A stretch of DNA of 64,000 bases from Brachynemurus nebulosus (Eukaryota; Arthropoda; Insecta; Neuroptera; Myrmeleontidae). Below are positions 1 through 12,810 of the stretch, in pieces. The position numbers and the translations under genes were made by a program. Below the pieces are notes generated by a model that did no database searches, was not told the origin of the DNA, and worked only from the letters and a program-made list of their open reading frames with translations. The DNA lies in NCBI GenBank assembly GCA_035578155.1, contig JAPWDM010000014.1:8171001-8235000 (forward strand), given 5' to 3'. How positions within the stretch are numbered: position 1 is the first letter of the stretch; each line of letters starts with the position of its first letter.

Positions 1-633
1 TTTTTTATCGATTATAGTCACTAGTATCTAAAAAAAAAAAATATTTTACTTGGTAACTCGATGGGGGCAAGATCCTGCAGTGAGCTCTTGCTCTATAATG
101 TTTATACAACGCGTCAATAAATGTGTAAATTTAAAAATTTTCCCCCAAAAAAATTATATATATATATATATATATATTAATTTTTCTAACTAGTAAAGTT
201 ATAATTATAACTTTACAATTAACAAGTTTTTTCTCTTCATTAAGTTATTTACGTTTTTAAAACTTATTGTAAAGTAATAAAGAAAATCCGATATCAGCAT
301 AATTACTCTGTTGATGGAAATTAAATTATTGCTAGAATCCTGATGGGATTGAAGTTAATATTTTTTTTTTTTTTTTTTGTTACAACCATAAATGCTTTTA
401 GAGTTGAAGCTTTTTTTTTTTTGAAAGAGTATTGTACTGTGTTGTCTAGTGTACACTGTCTTTCCTCCTATTACCACATTTAAATCGTAAAATAATTAAA
501 AACTAATTTACCTTTAGAGTGAAACTGAAAGTGTTAAGCACAGTTAATACATAGCAGACCATAATCAATGACTACTTGAATTGTTGAAAAATCACTCTTA
601 ATGGATTAATTACGTATATGGACGAATTATTAG
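1..633. other. AT-rich spacer
   Basis: No gene seen. A/T homopolymers and a short TA run near 155-178. Confidence 0.7.
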
Positions 634-900
<267 letters not shown>

Positions 901-1754
901 ATATACACAACCACACATACCTTGGAAATTATTGTCTGTATAGATGTGTATTATGGTAATTATATGTGCGTAATTAATTACATTGATGAAAATCATATCT
1001 ATTAATTGAATCGTTAAGTACCAGTAGTTAGGGGCGTAAAAAGGGTAAGAGGCGTAATTGATTTTTTGATTGAGGACATTATCTATATACCCACTAATTT
1101 TAATGTTATATATACAAGTCCTCAGCGTAAGTGTAGAAAATTGTAACTAGTGGTGGGCCCAGAGTGTGCCCGACCCGGCTTAAGACATGTAGTCAGTTGG
1201 TGTCCGTCGCCGAATACACAGTGCATTGTAATACATTGTTAGACATTGTTACTTGAATTGGACAGGTTGGTCTGTCCCATAGTAGGTGTTTTGTAGTAGT
1301 GTGTGTGAATACGCACACTACTACAAAACACCGAACCAACACCATTGCAAACAGTGTGTACTTACACAACATAGTGGGGAGATTTTACGTCACCCACTTG
1401 CGACAAGTGGAACAGTTTGATAGACATTCTAGTTTGGTCCCTTGTATATATACCTAAATAGAATACAGCTTGGTTAAAACAACTTAAGAAATATGTGATT
1501 TTCAAGAATCCAGTTTTAAGTAAAAATTAATCTAATTATTCATTTATACATTTATTTTTGGGTTGAAAAGGATTTTAGCAATTGGAAAAACTTGGGGGTT
1601 ACGTGAAGCTATTTGCGTATAAAATATGCCGCGAGTTGGCGAATGTCCTTTGCAGACCGTAAATTATATTTTTTTAAAAAATTGTTTTCAATTTTAAAAA
1701 TATTTACCAGTAGTTACGTGAAATCAAAACCCAGTAAATTAAAAAAAATTAATT
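901..1754. other. Spacer, no gene seen
   Basis: No coding signal. Contains the hairpin at 1285-1332. About 1380-1446 is a diverged copy of sequence also found near 50.9 kb (shared core resembling ACAGTTTGRTAGACAT). Confidence 0.5.
1285..1332. repeat. Perfect-type hairpin
   Basis: Arms of 21 bp (GGTGTTTTGTAGTAGTGTG at the left end) pair with one mismatch around a 6-base loop. Not part of a recognised gene or terminator. Confidence 0.85.
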
Positions 1755-2000
1755 CAAAATTCAAAATACCCGACTGCGTAACGGGCGAACTAAAAAGATG
1801 GAAACAAGATGAAATAGAAAAATACAAAAATGAATAAAAAAATTAAGCAGTCGGAGGCATCAGATATTTCTGTTTAACCGGTTACAACATCTATAGCCTC
1901 CGACTGCTTAATTTTTTTATTCATTTTTCTGTTTTCTTATATTATCTTGTTTCTATGTTTTTACTTCGCTTCTTAGGCAGTCGCGTATTTTGATTTTTTT
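1755..2000. repeat. Diverged foldback, conserved inner arms
   Basis: The inner arms (about 1826-1858 and 1895-1927, core TTAAGCAGTCGGAGGC) are almost exact reverse complements. The outer arms, out to about 1755 and 2000, remain recognisably inverted but diverged. Looks like an old foldback element. The reading frame that ends in the left arm (1613-1837) has no recognisable domain. Confidence 0.7.
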
Positions 2001-2154
2001 AATTAATTGTTTTGTATTTACGTCTTTTAGTGTTATTTAATTGTTTAGAACGAATATATGCGACACTTTTGTAATTATTTATTTTAAAAAATATGTTAAG
2101 ATCATATGTACACAATTTTAAGATTGTGTAAATCTTAGACGGAGTTTATGGCTT

Positions 2155-2365
2155 TAAAATTTGATAATAACGTTGAAAGTCCTGAAAAATCTTTAGCCGG
2201 AAGCCCGGAATTTTTCAGCCAGACACATTCGATGCCCGGAATATTGTTTTTTGGGCCTTTTTCGTGAAAAGTTTTTTTTTTGCCAAAATTTATCTAAATT
2301 TCAAAACTTTTGGGATTTTTTTGATTTTTTTACACCATTGGAAAGACGAGAATAAAATCACATAA
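2155..2365 (-). repeat. Interspersed repeat R1, fragment
   Basis: Reverse-oriented partial copy of the roughly 500 bp repeat also present at 12811, 13296, 27786 and 58991. Shared landmarks are the 'gacacattcgatgcccgga' block and the 'ttacaccattggaaag' block. Confidence 0.55.
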
Positions 2366-2439
2366 AAAAGATAACAAAGATTATATAGTCACAATATTAA
2401 AATTTTTTTAATTCTACACGCTAAAAGTGTTATTCAAAG

Positions 2440-2822
2440 TAAAGAACACTAGTTTTGTGTACCTACGTATGACACAATTTTTGTGTTGAAATATACAAAG
2501 AAAGCGTACTTATAACATTTTTTGCTTTACACAAAGATTGTGTTACTTTTTTGTTGTTCAAAACAGATTAACATTTTTATTCCGTTAAATCGAAATTTGT
2601 ATTATGTAATATTTTCATTTAACACAAACACTAAACGTTACATTAAATTAAATTAAATTAAATTAAATTAAATTAAATTAAATTAAATTAAATTAAATTA
2701 AATTAAATTAAATTAAATTAAATTAAATTAAATGTTACAGGTTGTGTTACTTATTTAACACAAAGATATTAACTAGTTTTTTTTTTTTTACGCAGAACAC
2801 AAATTTTTTACTGTGTCCTGTT
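2440..2822 (+). repeat. ACACAA-rich interspersed repeat
   Basis: Shares the blocks AACAGATTAACATTTTT, CGTTAAATCGAAATTTG, TTTAACACAAACA and ACGCAGAACAC with 24305-24488, and in reverse with part of 43060-43190. Non-coding; carries the pentanucleotide array at 2643-2732. Confidence 0.7.
2643..2732. repeat. (ATTAA)n pentanucleotide microsatellite
   Basis: About 18 perfect copies of ATTAA. The copy of the host repeat at 24305 has no expansion here, so the array grew within this copy. Confidence 0.95.
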
Positions 2823-4075
2823 GAGAGTCGGTTTTACCCATAGGCTTTTCCCATCCGAGAAAATGTCATAATGAGGGTCCAAACAATAAATGATTTTTTG
2901 ATAGGAAACCTTTTTATAGTTTGAATTATAATTGAAATGAAATTTTAATATTTATAATTGCGTAATTATTTTTTAATTCATCATAATTTAATAGATAAAC
3001 AATATTTACCTGTTATAGGAAATAAAATTAATTAATTTTCAATTACTCTTAATTGTTTTGGCTAATTGTTAATATATATAATATTTGCCATCGAATATGA
3101 ATTATACGTACATCAAGCGTTATTTACATGATATATAGTACATTCACAAAATTAAATATTATAAATATTTATTGATGGAATAAATTTATTAAAAATATTT
3201 ATTTACCACATAAATAATATTTTCATCATTTAATTTTTCTAACAACCGCAAAGGAAAATATTTAAAAAAGAAATATTTATTTTTATTTTTATTTTGTTTA
3301 AATTAATTGAAGTGGAAAATAAAAATTTTAAAGCTCGCTAGACTCATTTTGATTTTCAAAAAATACATGATTTACCATAAATTAAATCGTACAACAAATG
3401 TTTGCGGGGCATTTACGATTACCGTCAATTTGGTTGTAGAGATTTCACTAGAAACTTGAAATTTTATGTATTTGTATGTTTGGATAAGTAAAGGTCCCGA
3501 GGCCGGACCTATCGATTTTGATGAGGATATGTTTTGTAGAACACTAAAAAGTAAGTGACACGTATTTTTTTTATCGATGCGACGGAGAAACGGTTTGAGG
3601 GGGTAAAATCGCCTTTAAAAAATTGGAGTCAAAAAAAATTTTTAAAATATCTCGAAAACGATAAGAGATAGAGCCAAAGTTTAAATTGGCGATATTTCTC
3701 TTTCTTAAAGAGCTATCTATTGATATGTAACTTGTTTAAATTACATTGATAGGGAGTGGTTGGGGGTTAAAATCTGGAGGCTAATGTTACAGAAAGGGGG
3801 GAAAATATAAAATATATTAAAATTTTGTTTACTTAATTTAGATTTAAAGTCTACGTAAAAATATCAAAATGACGTGTTTTCACACAATTTTTAATATCAA
3901 CTAACTTCATTATGTCAAGTATGTGGCTTAAAACAATTCGAATAACGTAGAAATGAAATTCTTGAATTTAAAATTCAATTTGAACAACATAGGCGAGGGG
4001 AGTAAGTCAACCTCTTAAATTACATACTAATTTTCCTATACTCATTGTTACTATTAACACATCGTCCCGCTCCAA
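2823..4075. other. AT-rich spacer
   Basis: No gene seen. Around 3640-3680 is a CTCGAAAACGATAAGAGATA stretch of a type common in insect repeats. Confidence 0.6.
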
Positions 4076-4300
4076 GGGGGGTGGGAGGGGGGGGGGGGGT
4101 TTCAACCCGGGCATTTGCCTGGGGCGGCAAATTTTAAGGGCGGGATTTTTGTAAATTTTTGTAAAAAAGAGGGTGGGATTTTACGAGGGTGGGACAAGCG
4201 ACGAGTAAAAAAAGAAGATTTGCCCGGGGCGGGAAATTTAAAGGGCGGTAATTTTGTACAAGGGCGAAATTATTCCCTTTTGCCCGGGGCTGCGTAAACG
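4076..4300. repeat. G-rich imperfect tandem repeat
   Basis: A poly-G run is followed by three imperfect copies of a block beginning TTTGCCCGGGGCGG, near 4112, 4218 and 4278. Base composition is sharply unlike its neighbours. Frames through it are an artefact of the repeat. Confidence 0.7.
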
Positions 4301-4329
4301 CTAGAGCGAGCGCTACAGTGGCATGCAAA

Positions 4330-5165
4330 AAGTTGAGCATTGTGAGACTTTGCTCAAGTAAATATGAATATGTTGTTATATATACACACATATACACTTA
4401 TCAGATACACGCTGTATGTGTATAGTATATTTTTTTAGTTTAGAAATGACGTCATTATCATCTCTTTTCAATTTATGATGCTAGCTGTCCTTTAAAAAAA
4501 TTATACGATACTGATCCTTAAAATAGTAGATAAATTAAGTTGATTTTCATTTTTTCTATTTCTCTCTTATTCCAGTTGTCAAATTATATAAGATTTCACT
4601 TACGGATTTGTGTATACCGACTGAAAGTAAGAAAGAAATAACATACCATTTAGTTAGGTACTATTAAATAATTTTTAACAAGAAAACCAAAAAAAGGATG
4701 TATTTTTTTTTAATTGACCCACCCATTTCAATTCATATTTTTATGATACCTCGGTAGTAAGGTACCGCAGTAAGGTATCATAAAAATATGAATTGAAATG
4801 GGTGGGTCAAATAAAAAATAATACAACCTTTTTTTGGTTTTCTTGTTAAAAATTATTTAATAGTACCTAACTAAATGGTATGTTATTTCTTTCTTACTTT
4901 CAGTAGGTATACACAAATCCGTAAGTGAAATCTTATATAATTTGACAACTGGAATAAGAGAGAAATAGAAAAAATGAAAATCAACTTAATTTATGTTCTA
5001 TTTTAAGGATCAGTATCGTATAATTTTTTTAAAGGACAGCTAGCATCATAAATTGAAAAGAGATGATAATGACGTCATTTCTAAACTAAAAAAATATACT
5101 ATAGGTATATAACAACATATTCATATTTACTTGAGCAAAGACTCACACTACTCAGCCTCTTAAGC
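4330..5165. repeat. Large near-perfect palindrome (about 410 bp arms)
   Basis: The left arm (about 4330-4755) and right arm (about 4765-5165) are reverse complements with only scattered differences; for example both contain TGACGTCATT, GGACAGCTAGCATCATAAA and TGGGTGGGTCAA in opposite orientation. The centre is a short spacer with GGTACC. No transposase or long frame lies inside. It is either a foldback element or an inverted duplication; the high arm identity means it is young or homogenised. Confidence 0.9.
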
Positions 5166-5919
5166 ATACAACTGATTGGCGATGAATCCTCGCTTTAGTT
5201 ACAATCTATCTTTGTTTCTAATCGTGTGTTAATTGTACAGAAAGTAGATCGAATGTGGATAAATTAACAAATATTTATCATGGTTTACTAAATTTTCATC
5301 AGAAAAAAAAGGATTTTATAAACCCTCTGTTTTTTTTTTATTGCGAAAAATTCGTTTAAACCGCTTTTACAAAAATTACGTGGTATGGACAGCCTTTCTA
5401 AAATACTGATTGCTTCAGTGCTAACCATAGTCAAATGAAATCTTAAGTGTTAAATGAAAGTTTTAGATGTAGGAGAGGGGTGTGTCAGTACTCAGTAGTA
5501 ACAGTGGGTCAGTTGTAACTTTGAAATTTGCGAGACATCTATCAATCCTATTGAGGAGTATTGCGCATCATAAGGTGGCTCCTGAAGTTGTGCTTTACTG
5601 ACAAAACTTTCAGTTAATACCATGTGGCGGTTTTCTCTCAGCAATGCCAAATGTTTTTATATAAGCTAATTGTAAATTTTGAGTTGCTTGACAATTTTTT
5701 GATTTTTACAGTAAATTCAAGATACATCAATCTGACATTATTTGCTAGAGAGATAGGACAGTTACATGTTATTGTCGTGTACCCATTTTTAGTCGAATTT
5801 TCTCCGAAAAATTAGACTTATACAGTCTATACGATAAGAGCTGCGAGAGGCGAGACCAGGGGCGCTATCCGTTTTCGGACCCGTAGAACACGATTATGTA
5901 AAAAAAAAAAGATGTCTGA

Positions 5920-5944
5920 TATATATATATATATATATATATAT
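5920..5944. repeat. Short (TA)n tract
   Basis: Twelve TA dinucleotides just before the tandem array. Confidence 0.9.
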
Positions 5945-6261
5945 TTTCCCGCAACCTTTTAATATGTGTAGGGCCCCCCTATGGAAGTTAAGAGATGAAA
6001 TTTGGTAAGTGGGGCTTATTCCGATGCACAACAATACTATCAAAGTGGGGTCAAATTTTGGGCAAATTTTTTTTCGGACCCGACTTTTAAGGGGGTGGTG
6101 GGGGGCGGAAAAGCAATAAAACTTTTCCAAACCGGTTTTAAATAATGTTTCGGTCAATTATCTACAACATATCCAAAATTCAGCTTCCTAGGATGATATG
6201 GTGGGAGTAGAGGGGGGAAAAACGATTTTCGCTGGATCTAACAGGCCCCCAGCCCCCCAGA

Positions 6262-6850
6262 ATTAACGTAGAGGGTTGAAATTTGGTGTGTTGATAAAGT
6301 TCGTACCTAGGTTGTGCTTTTTGGAGGTTTTAATATTTTACCCCCACCCCCCTCATTTTTAAGCTACAATTTCATGCATTTTCGACGTTTTCGAAGTTTG
6401 TACCACTCGCACAGGTCACCCGAATAAACCTAGAGGGCTGAAATTTTATATTCGGATTGAGTTAGTATCAAGGGGGTGCCTTTTGGGGGTCTCGACTTTT
6501 AACCCCTACCCCCACCATTTTTATACCCAAAAGAACATGATTTTTCTTGTTTTTTAACAGTTTCGTTCGGGTCAAAATCTCCCCAAATAAACCTAGAGGG
6601 CTGAAATTTGGTGTACAGGTTAAGCTAATAGCCAGACACTGTTTTTTGGAGGTTTCAACTTTTAACCCTTACCCCCACGATTTTGACGCCAATATTTCCT
6701 TAATTTTTTTGCTTGTTTTCTAACATGTCTAGAGACTCCATAAGGAAACCTAGAGGGCTGAAATTTTGTATACGTGTATTCAGTTAGTATCCAGCTAGTA
6801 CCTTGTAGGGAGTCCGCATCACTTTTCCCCCCACTTCTCCCATTTTTACA
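6262..6850. repeat. Tandem array of roughly 160 bp units
   Basis: Units start at about 6264, 6426, 6589 and 6746 with ACCTAGAGGGCTGAAATTT and each contains a C-rich 'acccccacc' segment. A more diverged unit may extend left to about 5950. Spacing is 157-163 bp, close to a nucleosome repeat. Non-coding minisatellite. Confidence 0.85.
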
Positions 6851-7093
6851 CCGGAATTGTATGCTATTGTTAAATGTGTTTTAAAAGCATTATGTTTATT
6901 CTAAATACAAGTAGGCGAATAGTAATTTTAAAAAATTTAAAAAAAAGTGAATACAATTTTTTAACAAATGAAATACATACATATTAAGTAATTTGCAAAT
7001 GTTATTAAAGTCACTGTTTATTTATTTATTTAATTATTATTTAGGAATTTTGGATTTTTATTATTTATAAAATGGAAATTTTGGATTTTTTTG

Positions 7094-7789
7094 GAAAGAA
7101 AAAATATCTTCATAAAAGCCTTCCAGTTTACTATTTAAGTTCCTTTTTTAATATTTAAAAGTAAAACACAAAGGCAATTGGCGGATAAGCATGGATAGAA
7201 ATGCCCTCGTACGAATTGTGTTGGCTTTTTCCCTGTTAACTTCTATCGGCACAAAATTGAAATTTACTGAGATTCAGCCCTTAAAAACTTAAAATCTTTT
7301 TATAAAGCCCTGATCAACCGGACACTCATTATCAGTTTTGAAACCACCAAAATTACAAATCGCTTGTGGACTTTCAATTATATTTCGCTTGTAGACACTC
7401 AATACCGAAGAAATAATTTTTTATTTTTTATTTTTTTTATTTTTTATTTATTTATTTTTTTTTTTTTTTTGAAAGAAAAAATATCTTTATAAAGGCCTTC
7501 CAGTTTACTATTTAAGGTCCTTTTTTAATATTTAAAACTAAAACATAAAGGCAATTAGCGGATAAACATGGGCAGGAATGCCCTCGTACGAATTGTGTTG
7601 GTTTTTGTTCTGCTACCTGTTTTCGGCACAAAATTGAAATTTACTGAGATACAGCCCTTAAATACTTAAAACCTTTTTTTAAAGCCTCGATCAGCCGAAC
7701 ACTCATGACCAGTTTTGAAACCAACAAAATGACAATTCGGTTGTAGACTTTCAATCACATTTCGCTTGTAAACATTCAATACCGAAGAT
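7094..7789 (+). repeat. Direct duplication, 377 bp period
   Basis: 7094-7412 and 7471-7789 are similar along their length, both starting GAAAGAAAAAATATCTT and ending CAATACCGAAGA; they are separated by a T-rich run. No open frame is conserved between them. Confidence 0.85.
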
Positions 7790-8009
7790 GAAGGGGAAAA
7801 TTCGACTACCGTGATGGGGCCCCGCTGCTCACGGCGTTTTTCTTACTACGGCTTACTACGGGTAAGCCATCTCCATAGTTACAAAATTAAACAAATCTTT
7901 AATTACCATAATAAATACTACAATTACGCAAAAATTCTGTAATTTTCATATATTTTACCAATGACGTTCAACTTGGTAAAAAGTATAATTTAAAAATGGA
8001 AAGCAGATT

Positions 8010-8095
8010 TTGTACTTAAAGTAAGTCAATATTCGCCAATCCATCTTCATCAAGACGAAGTTAGTTATTTTCGATTTCCGAAAGCCACGTTTGTA
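8010..8095 (+). pseudogene. Possible THAP-domain fragment
   Basis: One frame reads DEVSYFRFPKA, and the DNA resembles the clearer THAP fragment at 15387 (GACG...TATTTTCGATTTCC). The upstream zinc-binding cysteines expected in a THAP finger are not visible here and no start is found. If real, it is a remnant of a THAP-bearing transposase; it could be chance. Confidence 0.25.
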
Positions 8096-9385
8096 AAAAT
8101 TTTTTCTTTTATACGTACGTATAACATATAAACCCATTTAGTTTGCAATTTTTTAATAATTAGATTCTACGCCACTGAGTTATATATGCATTTAAAAATT
8201 GGGACAAAAAAAACTAGCGAAACTGGCCCACCTGTATACTAACCAATCAAATGATCTTGCAGTAAATGCCTCATCAGTTGGAAGTAAAATGATTTTATTG
8301 GAAACACAAGCAAAGAAATAATATTTTCAAATAGGTAATTTCGCTTTTTTAATCATAGTTAAAATTTTACGAATTTTTTTATAAAATTAAATAGCACGGC
8401 AACAATTGTAACAAATTCAATAGTGTCAATTGTAACATGTTACAACTGATATTCCAGTAGTTTTATATATCCACAATTTTCCTTTTTAGTTTTTTTAAAT
8501 TTAAGGAACTGAGCATATAGAGCCGAGAGTGAGTATAGGGTTTTGAATAAAGTTTAAGAACTACGGTTTTTCAGAATTCTAATATTTGAGGATTAATTTT
8601 AAATTTTATGGCTAATAAAATCTTTTTTAGTCTACATTATTATTTTTCTAAATAATGTTTTATATTGTGTTAAAAAATTATGTTAAACAAATTTAAACTT
8701 TATATTTCAGGTATGAATCGAACGACAAAAGGTAAACGGTTTCAATTAATAATTTAAAAAGAAAAGAAAATACCTTCCATTAATGGTTACACTTTGGTTA
8801 CCGTTGCTTTTTTATATCGATTTTCGATTACGGTTATCGTTAGATTCAACACTACCACGATTAGTTTTGCCTATTGATTCAGTCCATAATCTAATTCACG
8901 CTCTCTTACAAATAAAAAAAAAGCTATATAAAGCAAAACATAAACTAGGATAGGAACCGTATTCGATAATGTATACCTGAATGTCGTTAGAAGAGTAAAG
9001 GAAAAAAAATCAGGCCTGTTGCCAAAGACTGTGGTATTTGTCACCTTACTCACTCAATATGTAAGGAAGAATTTTCGAAAACCAAATTAATTATAATAAC
9101 TAACATGTAAATTTCACTAAATAATTAGTGTTACAATTGAACCTAAACCCTGTAACAATTGGTCCTCTGACGGTGACGATTGTAACATTACACTTTGGTC
9201 CACATAAATGCAGTTATTTCAGTTATGAACCAACATCGAATATTTTTGTACAGCTCATTCAAAACCTGAAAGATGTCCGTATCTTGTGTCAAAAATTTAA
9301 AAGTCCCTGTGACTAATAAATACAAAATTACTAGCCTGTATCTTTTTTTTGTTACTACTCTGACACACCTCTCCCCTACTGCTTG

Positions 9386-10896
9386 ATTTGACTTGGCACA
9401 CATTTTTAAAATATGCCACTTATAAGCCACTTCCCCCCTTTTGAAATAACAGAAATTACTCTCAATTGTACGAAAATTTTTGAGATATCCTAACTTGCTA
9501 TTTTGAATATTAAAATATTTAATCATAATTGTACAGTTAAAATACACTCCCCAGATTACAATTAAAACAAAAAGCTTGAAAATGTTTAATCCACTGCTTT
9601 ATTTGCATAATTATTTCAGTCGTCACAATGAAAAATCAAACAAATGAAAATATTCTGAAATGAAAAGAGAATAATTAAGTTCAAAAGTGCTTAAAAATTA
9701 TTTTGTTTAAATAACATTTTCATATTTTCACGAACAAAATAAACTAAGGCAATTCTTATATTACATTTTATATAACATCTAAAATTAAATTTCTCATCCT
9801 CTTGAAATCATCAACAGAAATATGTATATCCGAAAAGTTTTTTAGTTATGAGAACATTATTTTATATTGCGTCGTCTTTTAAATATTGACAAATGGATCC
9901 ATATAAATATTGACAAATAATATTAAAATTATACCCACAATACAATAGTGTTCCATTAGAGAATTAAAATTTTTTCTTCGATGCTACCACATAAAAAATT
10001 GTTTACACAAAACCGAAAAAAAGGAAAATTTATATTTATTTTTTGGTTTTTTTTTTCGTTGTTTAGAGAAACTTTTTTTTTATATTTTGTTTGTTTACGT
10101 ACAAGAAAATGTGAAAGAATGTATAGGTACAAAGGTATCGTATAGCACAGACTTGTTAGTAATCAAATATTCTTAGTTTGACGTTTCTCGATTGATTAAA
10201 TTTGATACGATGTGAATGGAAATGTGGTGGAAATGGAGAACAGATAACGTCAAACTGAAATTTATTTTTAATTAAAATAAAAAAACAAAATTTGTTCTAC
10301 AATTAGTTTTTGTTTTGTTTTATTAAATTTTTGTAAACTTTTGACGTGAAGCTTCTTATTGGGATCTGTTGAATGCCGATATGACATCTGGTGTTGAAAA
10401 ATCAGACCATTCTTGCTGAAATGTCATTTATGAGCTGAATTTGGTTGATCTGAAAATACATACAATTAATTTGATTTTTCCATTCATTTACAGTTCTCCA
10501 GTTATTTTATGACATGACGTTTGCTATTCAAATTTTGACGTTTGTATACTTTAAATTGTAATATTCATTAACTCATTCACCCATTTTTTCATATTGTTAC
10601 CACATTTCAACTGTTTTACAGATGTAAAATTTTCTCCCCTTCAACAAACTCCGTTTGCTTCAGACTTGTGTCAACCCAAATCCAAACAGTTCCAATATTT
10701 ATCATTTTTTCTTAATATAACACTGATTACTATGGTATATATAAAACTAATGTTAACAAACTTTTTCGGCCGCCATTTTCCTTAAGCTCCGCCTATTTGA
10801 CAAATCACAGTACAAAATCTTTGTTTTGATGATTTGGATAATAAAATAATGGGACGAGACATCATAGAATTACGTCATAGAAACTTGTCATATTGA
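9386..10896. other. Spacer with weak gene-edge signals
   Basis: No supported gene. On the minus strand a good acceptor (GTATGTATTTTCAG before 10449) is followed by a short open stretch to a stop at 10402, and an AATAAA lies near 10322. A GGCGGAGC / ATGGCGGCC patch occurs at 10770-10790. These could be the edges of a small minus-strand gene, but no domain supports it. Confidence 0.2.
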
Positions 10897-11105
10897 CAGG
10901 ACCGGATTTACTTCTGTGGAGGCTCCGCTGAATACTTTACATTTTCCCGAAAAATAGGATTGGCAAGCAAAATAAAAACGAAAAAGCACTTATCCTTTTT
11001 GTTCTGTTCCTTAATTTTGAGACTTTATTCGATTTTGTGGAGGTCCCTATTGTGTGGGGGCCCCGAGGCACGTGCACCAAGTGCTCTTATGTAAAGCCGA
11101 CTCTA
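10897..11105 (-). mobile_element. hAT-like MITE, family H3
   Basis: Starts CAGGACCGGATTTACTTCTG and ends with the reverse of TAGAGTCGGCTTTACATAAG. The same termini occur at 59494-59780 (opposite orientation) and at the left end of 47973-48200. A CCGAGGCACGTGC block is shared. Flanking 8-mers match at only 6 of 8, so the target duplication is uncertain. Too short to encode transposase. Confidence 0.65.
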
Positions 11106-12810
11106 CCTATTGGGGAGTTCAGCTATAAAAGTATTAGGTCAAGAAATAAGTCTCGGTATATTTATAAATGATACAGGTAACTGGTAAACGATTTATTAAA
11201 TCCTATATAAAATATTTACTTGTCTTTATACATTTTAATAAAAATTTTTTTTGTATATTTTTACTATGCATGAATAATATTCTTTATCCCCAGATGTATA
11301 TCAAAATGTAAGAATACGACAGGGGTAAAATCATTTGAGTGATGTATTTTCATTTAGGTATTGTAAAACTTATTTATTTAGTTGATATTTCTCAAAAAAA
11401 TTATTCAACCACATGATCCGGATAAAAGGAGGTTAAATTGTACACTGTATGTTAAGCTGGATATGGATAAGTCGAGGACGCAAAGTATGCCTCAGTTTCA
11501 GTTTCCATCATTTAGTTTTCATAGGAATGAGGCTGAATAAAGCTAGCGAGTCAATTGGTTAGTATTTAATAAAAAACTGTCAGATGAGCCTAATGTTGTT
11601 AAAGGAAACGTTGTCCTAGTAATGTTTAAAATAGTTAATAAATAGTTAATAAAGAACAAAGAAACGAGGTGTCAGAGGTGTAACTACAATTTTTGCGTCA
11701 TGGAGCGATTGTTATTCAAGCGCCCCTGTTTTAAAAGTTCATTTATTTCTATAAATATAGCTGATGAGCGTAACAAAAAGAATTTTAAGACTTCCTTTAT
11801 TTCTAAACAACTGGCTCCAAGAACTACCAAAGAAACCAATTCCCATTAAAAAATATTTTCCCCTACTTGCGCCCAAACTTTTCTTTGGCTTACCTCATGC
11901 GCATTCTTGCTCGTGTGTGCACTCTTCCTTTGGGAAATGAGAAACAACGTCACCTGGTTAATATCGTCGGCTTGAAAAAAAAGTCTCTAACTCCATTGTA
12001 ACCCCTAAATATATTAGTATATTTAGAGCCTAATTTCATTTTTCCTTTTAAGCGGACGATACGAAGAATTGTTTTTGTTGAAATCTACCAAATAGACAGT
12101 ATTGCTTTTAAAGTGTAACTGCGGTCATCATACTCAATTTTCTCAAATAATCATTGATCTTATTTGATGTGTGTTGAGCGAAAGTGACACAAATGGAAAT
12201 ATTGAGATAAAAAATGTTTTAACTGTAATCTGATACACCTTTTTTTTTGCTAGTAGAACCAGGCAAGATTTACTTATATAGTTGTATTTGTTGAAAACAG
12301 TGGAAACTATGAGTAATGCCAAATAATTATGTTCCATTTGGGCTTTCGGTCATTTTTATCGTTGAATGAAGCGATTCAAAATTAGACTTGAAAAAATTTA
12401 TGTAAAATCTTGCTGGGAACGAGACTGTGTTGTCGAGGTGATAAAACCCTTGCTGAGATGTAGGAGTACGACATCATTGAGAGTGGCATTGTTCAGAGCT
12501 TCTATTGTATTTTTTTATATTTGTTTATACGTTTCAGGGAAAATGGATATGGTAATGAAATTTGATAAAGCGAATATAAACAAGTAATAAAATGCATTAA
12601 TATCATACAGAATTGATGTATAATATACATCTAGGTATACATGGAACCAAAATAAAGTTCAAGATAGACAATAATAAAGGTGAATAAATTATTTGAGTAG
12701 CAATTTAGATTATTGAACAGCAAAATTTATCAGCTAAAAAAGAATTTTAATTCCCAGAAAATTATTTTAACGGTAAAAGGAATTATTAAAAAGAAAGGAG
12801 TTATTAAATA
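11106..12810. other. Spacer, no gene seen
   Basis: AT-rich with no splice-flanked frame or domain. A 73-codon open frame at 12366-12587 has no recognisable feature. Confidence 0.55.

Larger units (their letters stand above)
5466..9383. mobile_element. Possible old element bounded by inverted termini
   Basis: GTAGGAGAGGGGTGTGTCAG at the left reappears inverted as GTAGGGGAGAGGTGTGTCAG at the right, each followed inward by AGTAGTAACA. Inside are phrases such as TCAATTGTAACATGTTACAA and AACAATTGGTCC. No transposase frame survives, and tandem arrays have grown between the ends. The two termini could also be unrelated solo copies. Confidence 0.35.

Noticed and set aside
1613..1837. 74-codon Lys-rich frame
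   Set aside because: Lys-rich because of AT bias; its end lies in the arm of an inverted repeat.
9188..9547. 119-codon minus-strand frame
   Set aside because: No domain, no start or splice context, overlaps a transposon-like terminus.
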